Source: Aliidiomarina haloalkalitolerans (lineage in GTDB: Bacteria; Pseudomonadota; Gammaproteobacteria; Enterobacterales; Alteromonadaceae). From it: DNA of 64,000 nucleotides. Numbering within the stretch: the first letter of the stretch is position 1; each line of letters begins with the position of its first letter. Positions 62,445-64,000 of the stretch are shown one piece after another. Both the position numbers and the translations under genes were made by a program. The DNA is taken from the NCBI RefSeq assembly GCF_003987315.1, contig NZ_PIPI01000002.1, positions 62,001 through 126,000 of the forward strand. The letters are read 5' to 3'. Below the pieces are notes generated by a model. That model saw only the letters and a program-made list of their open reading frames with translations, had not been told where the DNA came from and did no database searches.

Positions 62445-62933
62445 ATGGCATCTGTGCTGATTTTAATGGGTTCAACCTCGGACTGGCCAGTCATGCAAGC
62501 CGCAGCGCGCATGCTTGAAGATCTCGGTGTGCAATGGGAAGCGCGCGTCGTTTCTGCGCATCGCACGCCAGATTTATTAGCCACCACCATGCAAGAAGCC
62601 GAGCAAAGCGATGTTCGCGTAGTGATTGCAGGCGCAGGCGGTGCTGCCCACTTGCCGGGCATGCTCGCAGCCTTTACGCATTTACCCGTATTTGGTGTTC
62701 CAGTACCGAGCAAGCAATTAAAAGGCCTCGACAGTTTGCTTTCGATTGTGCAGATGCCCAAAGGCGTTGCCGTCGGCACCCTGGCAGTCGGCGAAGCGGG
62801 TGCTGCAAATGCTGGCTTGCTTGCAGCACAAGTAATAGCAACCACCGAGCCGAGTGTTCGCGAAAAAGTGATCGCTTTCCGCCACGAACAACGTGAGAAA
62901 GTTTTAGCCAATAGTAAGTTGGAGCTAAACTAA
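62445..62933 (+). CDS. purE: N5-carboxyaminoimidazole ribonucleotide mutase PurE
   Basis: 162 residues. It converts N5-CAIR to CAIR in purine synthesis (class I PurE). Active-site motifs [10 protein letters not shown] (about 7-16), VSAHRTPD (about 41-48) and [17 protein letters not shown] lies 8 nt before the ATG. Followed by purK after a 45-bp gap. Confidence 0.98.
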   Translation: MASVLILMGSTSDWPVMQAAARMLEDLGVQWEARVVSAHRTPDLLATTMQEAEQSDVRVVIAGAGGAAHLPGMLAAFTHLPVFGVPVPSKQLKGLDSLLSIVQMPKGVAVGTLAVGEAGAANAGLLAAQVIATTEPSVREKVIAFRHEQREKVLANSKLELN

Positions 62934-62978
62934 CCCCCTCTGCAGCAGACCATGAATAAGTTGGAGCGAGAGATAAGC

Positions 62979-64000
62979 ATGAAACTTCTGATTTTGGGCA
63001 ACGGTCAACTCGGGCAAATGCTGGCACAGAGCTGCATTCAACTGGGGCATGAAGTCCTTTTGGTGAATACTCGCAGCAACCAAGTTGTGCCCGCAGCTGC
63101 TCATGTTGCACTGCCTATGAGTATTGCTGAAGCCATGGAGTGGGCTGACGTCGTCAGTTGGGAGCATGAACAACTCGACCCTGAGCATGTCCAATTAGCT
63201 GCCGATAAACTACTTACCGATGCCGAGAAAATCAGACCACTGACGCACCGCCAGCTGGAAAAAGCCATGTGCGACTCGCTCGGTATTGCAACCGCGCCTT
63301 GGAATTCATACGACTCGCAAAGCTCATTCTTAGAAGCCATGACCGAGTGGCAACAAGCGGTCGTGATTAAGGCTTCATTTGGCGGTTACGATGGTAAAAG
63401 CCAGTGGCGATGGCACCCAGGTGACGACGTGCAAGCGTTAGTTTCGCAAGCCGGCCAACAACCGGGCATTATTGAAGCCATGATCCCGTTCAGCTGTGAG
63501 GTGTCGATTGTTGGCGCACGGGCACGCGACGGTCGAATTATTTGCTACCCCTTGGTTGAAAACGTTCATCGCCAAGGTATTTTAAGTCATACGTTTGCAG
63601 GCTTTCAGACGTTCCCTGCGCATCTGCAGCAAACTGCCGAAGCGGCTTTTCGTAAAATTACCGAACATTTAGGCTATGTTGGCACGTTAGCCATCGAGTT
63701 TTTTGTCGTCGGTGCAGGCGAGCAAGCCGAGTTACTGGTAAACGAAATTGCGCCGCGAGTACACAACTCCGGGCACTGGACTTTAACTGGCTGTAATGCG
63801 AGTCAATTTGACCTGCATATTCGCGCGCTCACGAACATGCCTTTCCCAGAGCTGTCGATGACGCCAACTCTCATGCTCAATGCCATTGGCTGCGAACAAG
63901 TACCACCGACACTGTGGCAGCACCCGCACAGTCAAGTGTACTGGTATGGCAAAGAGCCGCGTGTGGGCCGCAAAGTGGGCCATGTTAATTTCCGCGATAT
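62979..64000 (+). CDS. purK: N5-carboxyaminoimidazole ribonucleotide synthase PurK, 3' end missing
   Basis: Reading frame open to the right edge of the window (about 340 residues seen; the family is around 355-380). It makes N5-CAIR from AIR, ATP and bicarbonate. The N-terminal dinucleotide-like loop LILGNGQLGQML, the ATP-grasp region VIKASFGGYDGKSQW (about 129-143) and the metal site NEIAPRVHNSGHWT (about 254-267) are visible. ATG at 62979 with GGAGCGAG upstream; an in-frame ATG at 62952 lacks a Shine-Dalgarno. Co-directional with purE. Confidence 0.96.
   Translation, partial: MKLLILGNGQLGQMLAQSCIQLGHEVLLVNTRSNQVVPAAAHVALPMSIAEAMEWADVVSWEHEQLDPEHVQLAADKLLTDAEKIRPLTHRQLEKAMCDSLGIATAPWNSYDSQSSFLEAMTEWQQAVVIKASFGGYDGKSQWRWHPGDDVQALVSQAGQQPGIIEAMIPFSCEVSIVGARARDGRIICYPLVENVHRQGILSHTFAGFQTFPAHLQQTAEAAFRKITEHLGYVGTLAIEFFVVGAGEQAELLVNEIAPRVHNSGHWTLTGCNASQFDLHIRALTNMPFPELSMTPTLMLNAIGCEQVPPTLWQHPHSQVYWYGKEPRVGRKVGHVNFRD

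Noticed and set aside
62363-62911. Open frame of about 182 codons antisense to purE
   Set aside because: Mirror frame of a strongly conserved gene; no ribosome-binding site and Ser/Ala/Cys-rich nonsense sequence.

Overview
The window looks like chromosomal DNA of a marine gammaproteobacterium of the order Alteromonadales, most likely family Idiomarinaceae (Idiomarina, Pseudidiomarina or Aliidiomarina). This is an inference. It rests on moderate GC content, on gene blocks shared with E. coli (ftsY-ftsE-ftsX-rpoH with divergent rsmD-yhhL; rpmB-rpmG-radC next to coaBC-dut-slmA; gpsA-secB-yibN next to gpmI-envC; bioH-comF-nfuA), and on many secreted or self-compartmentalised peptidases (M14, S46). 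Genes are tightly packed. No gap without a gene exceeds 300 bp, and I saw no rRNA, tRNA, CRISPR array, transposase or prophage gene.

Layout. 1-7.7 kb: envelope and export genes (polysaccharide deacetylase, MATE pump, DUF4397 lipoprotein), nfuA and a large M14 peptidase. 7.8-10.7 kb: a two-gene unit pairing an acetyl-CoA hydrolase/transferase-GNAT fusion with a histone-deacetylase-family enzyme. 10.7-16.6 kb: comF, bioH, mutM, a 2OG oxygenase, a DUF418 membrane protein, rpmB-rpmG and radC. 16.7-24.5 kb: coaBC, dut, slmA, gpsA, secB, yibN, gpmI, envC and a YkgJ-type cysteine-cluster gene. 24.6-30.4 kb: rpoH, ftsX, ftsE, ftsY, rsmD and yhhL. 30.4-36.6 kb: marC family, two PLP enzymes possibly acting on hydroxy/D-amino acids, and a reverse trans-sulfuration operon. 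36.7-40.9 kb: an ABC exporter and comM.

The clearest accessory region is 40.9-42.7 kb. A higBA toxin-antitoxin module, with two well-formed operators over its promoter, lies between two 70-bp near-identical direct repeats just upstream of comM. Next come an ABC-type tripartite exporter operon (42.7-47.6 kb), small secreted or lipoprotein genes, an alpha/beta hydrolase that lacks its nucleophile serine, and a TPR protein. At 50.2-53.3 kb there is a ubiK / sensor kinase / response regulator / EF-hand unit, with an 11-bp-phased direct repeat between the regulator and the EF-hand gene. The window ends with rep, a GAF-GAF-GGDEF-EAL protein, a cytochrome c5-like gene, dinB, an S46 peptidase, purE and the start of purK.

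A recurrent architectural theme is economy of punctuation. At three convergent gene pairs the terminator of the minus-strand gene appears to lie inside the 3' coding end of the facing gene, and at one divergent pair a single palindrome supplies both Shine-Dalgarno sequences.
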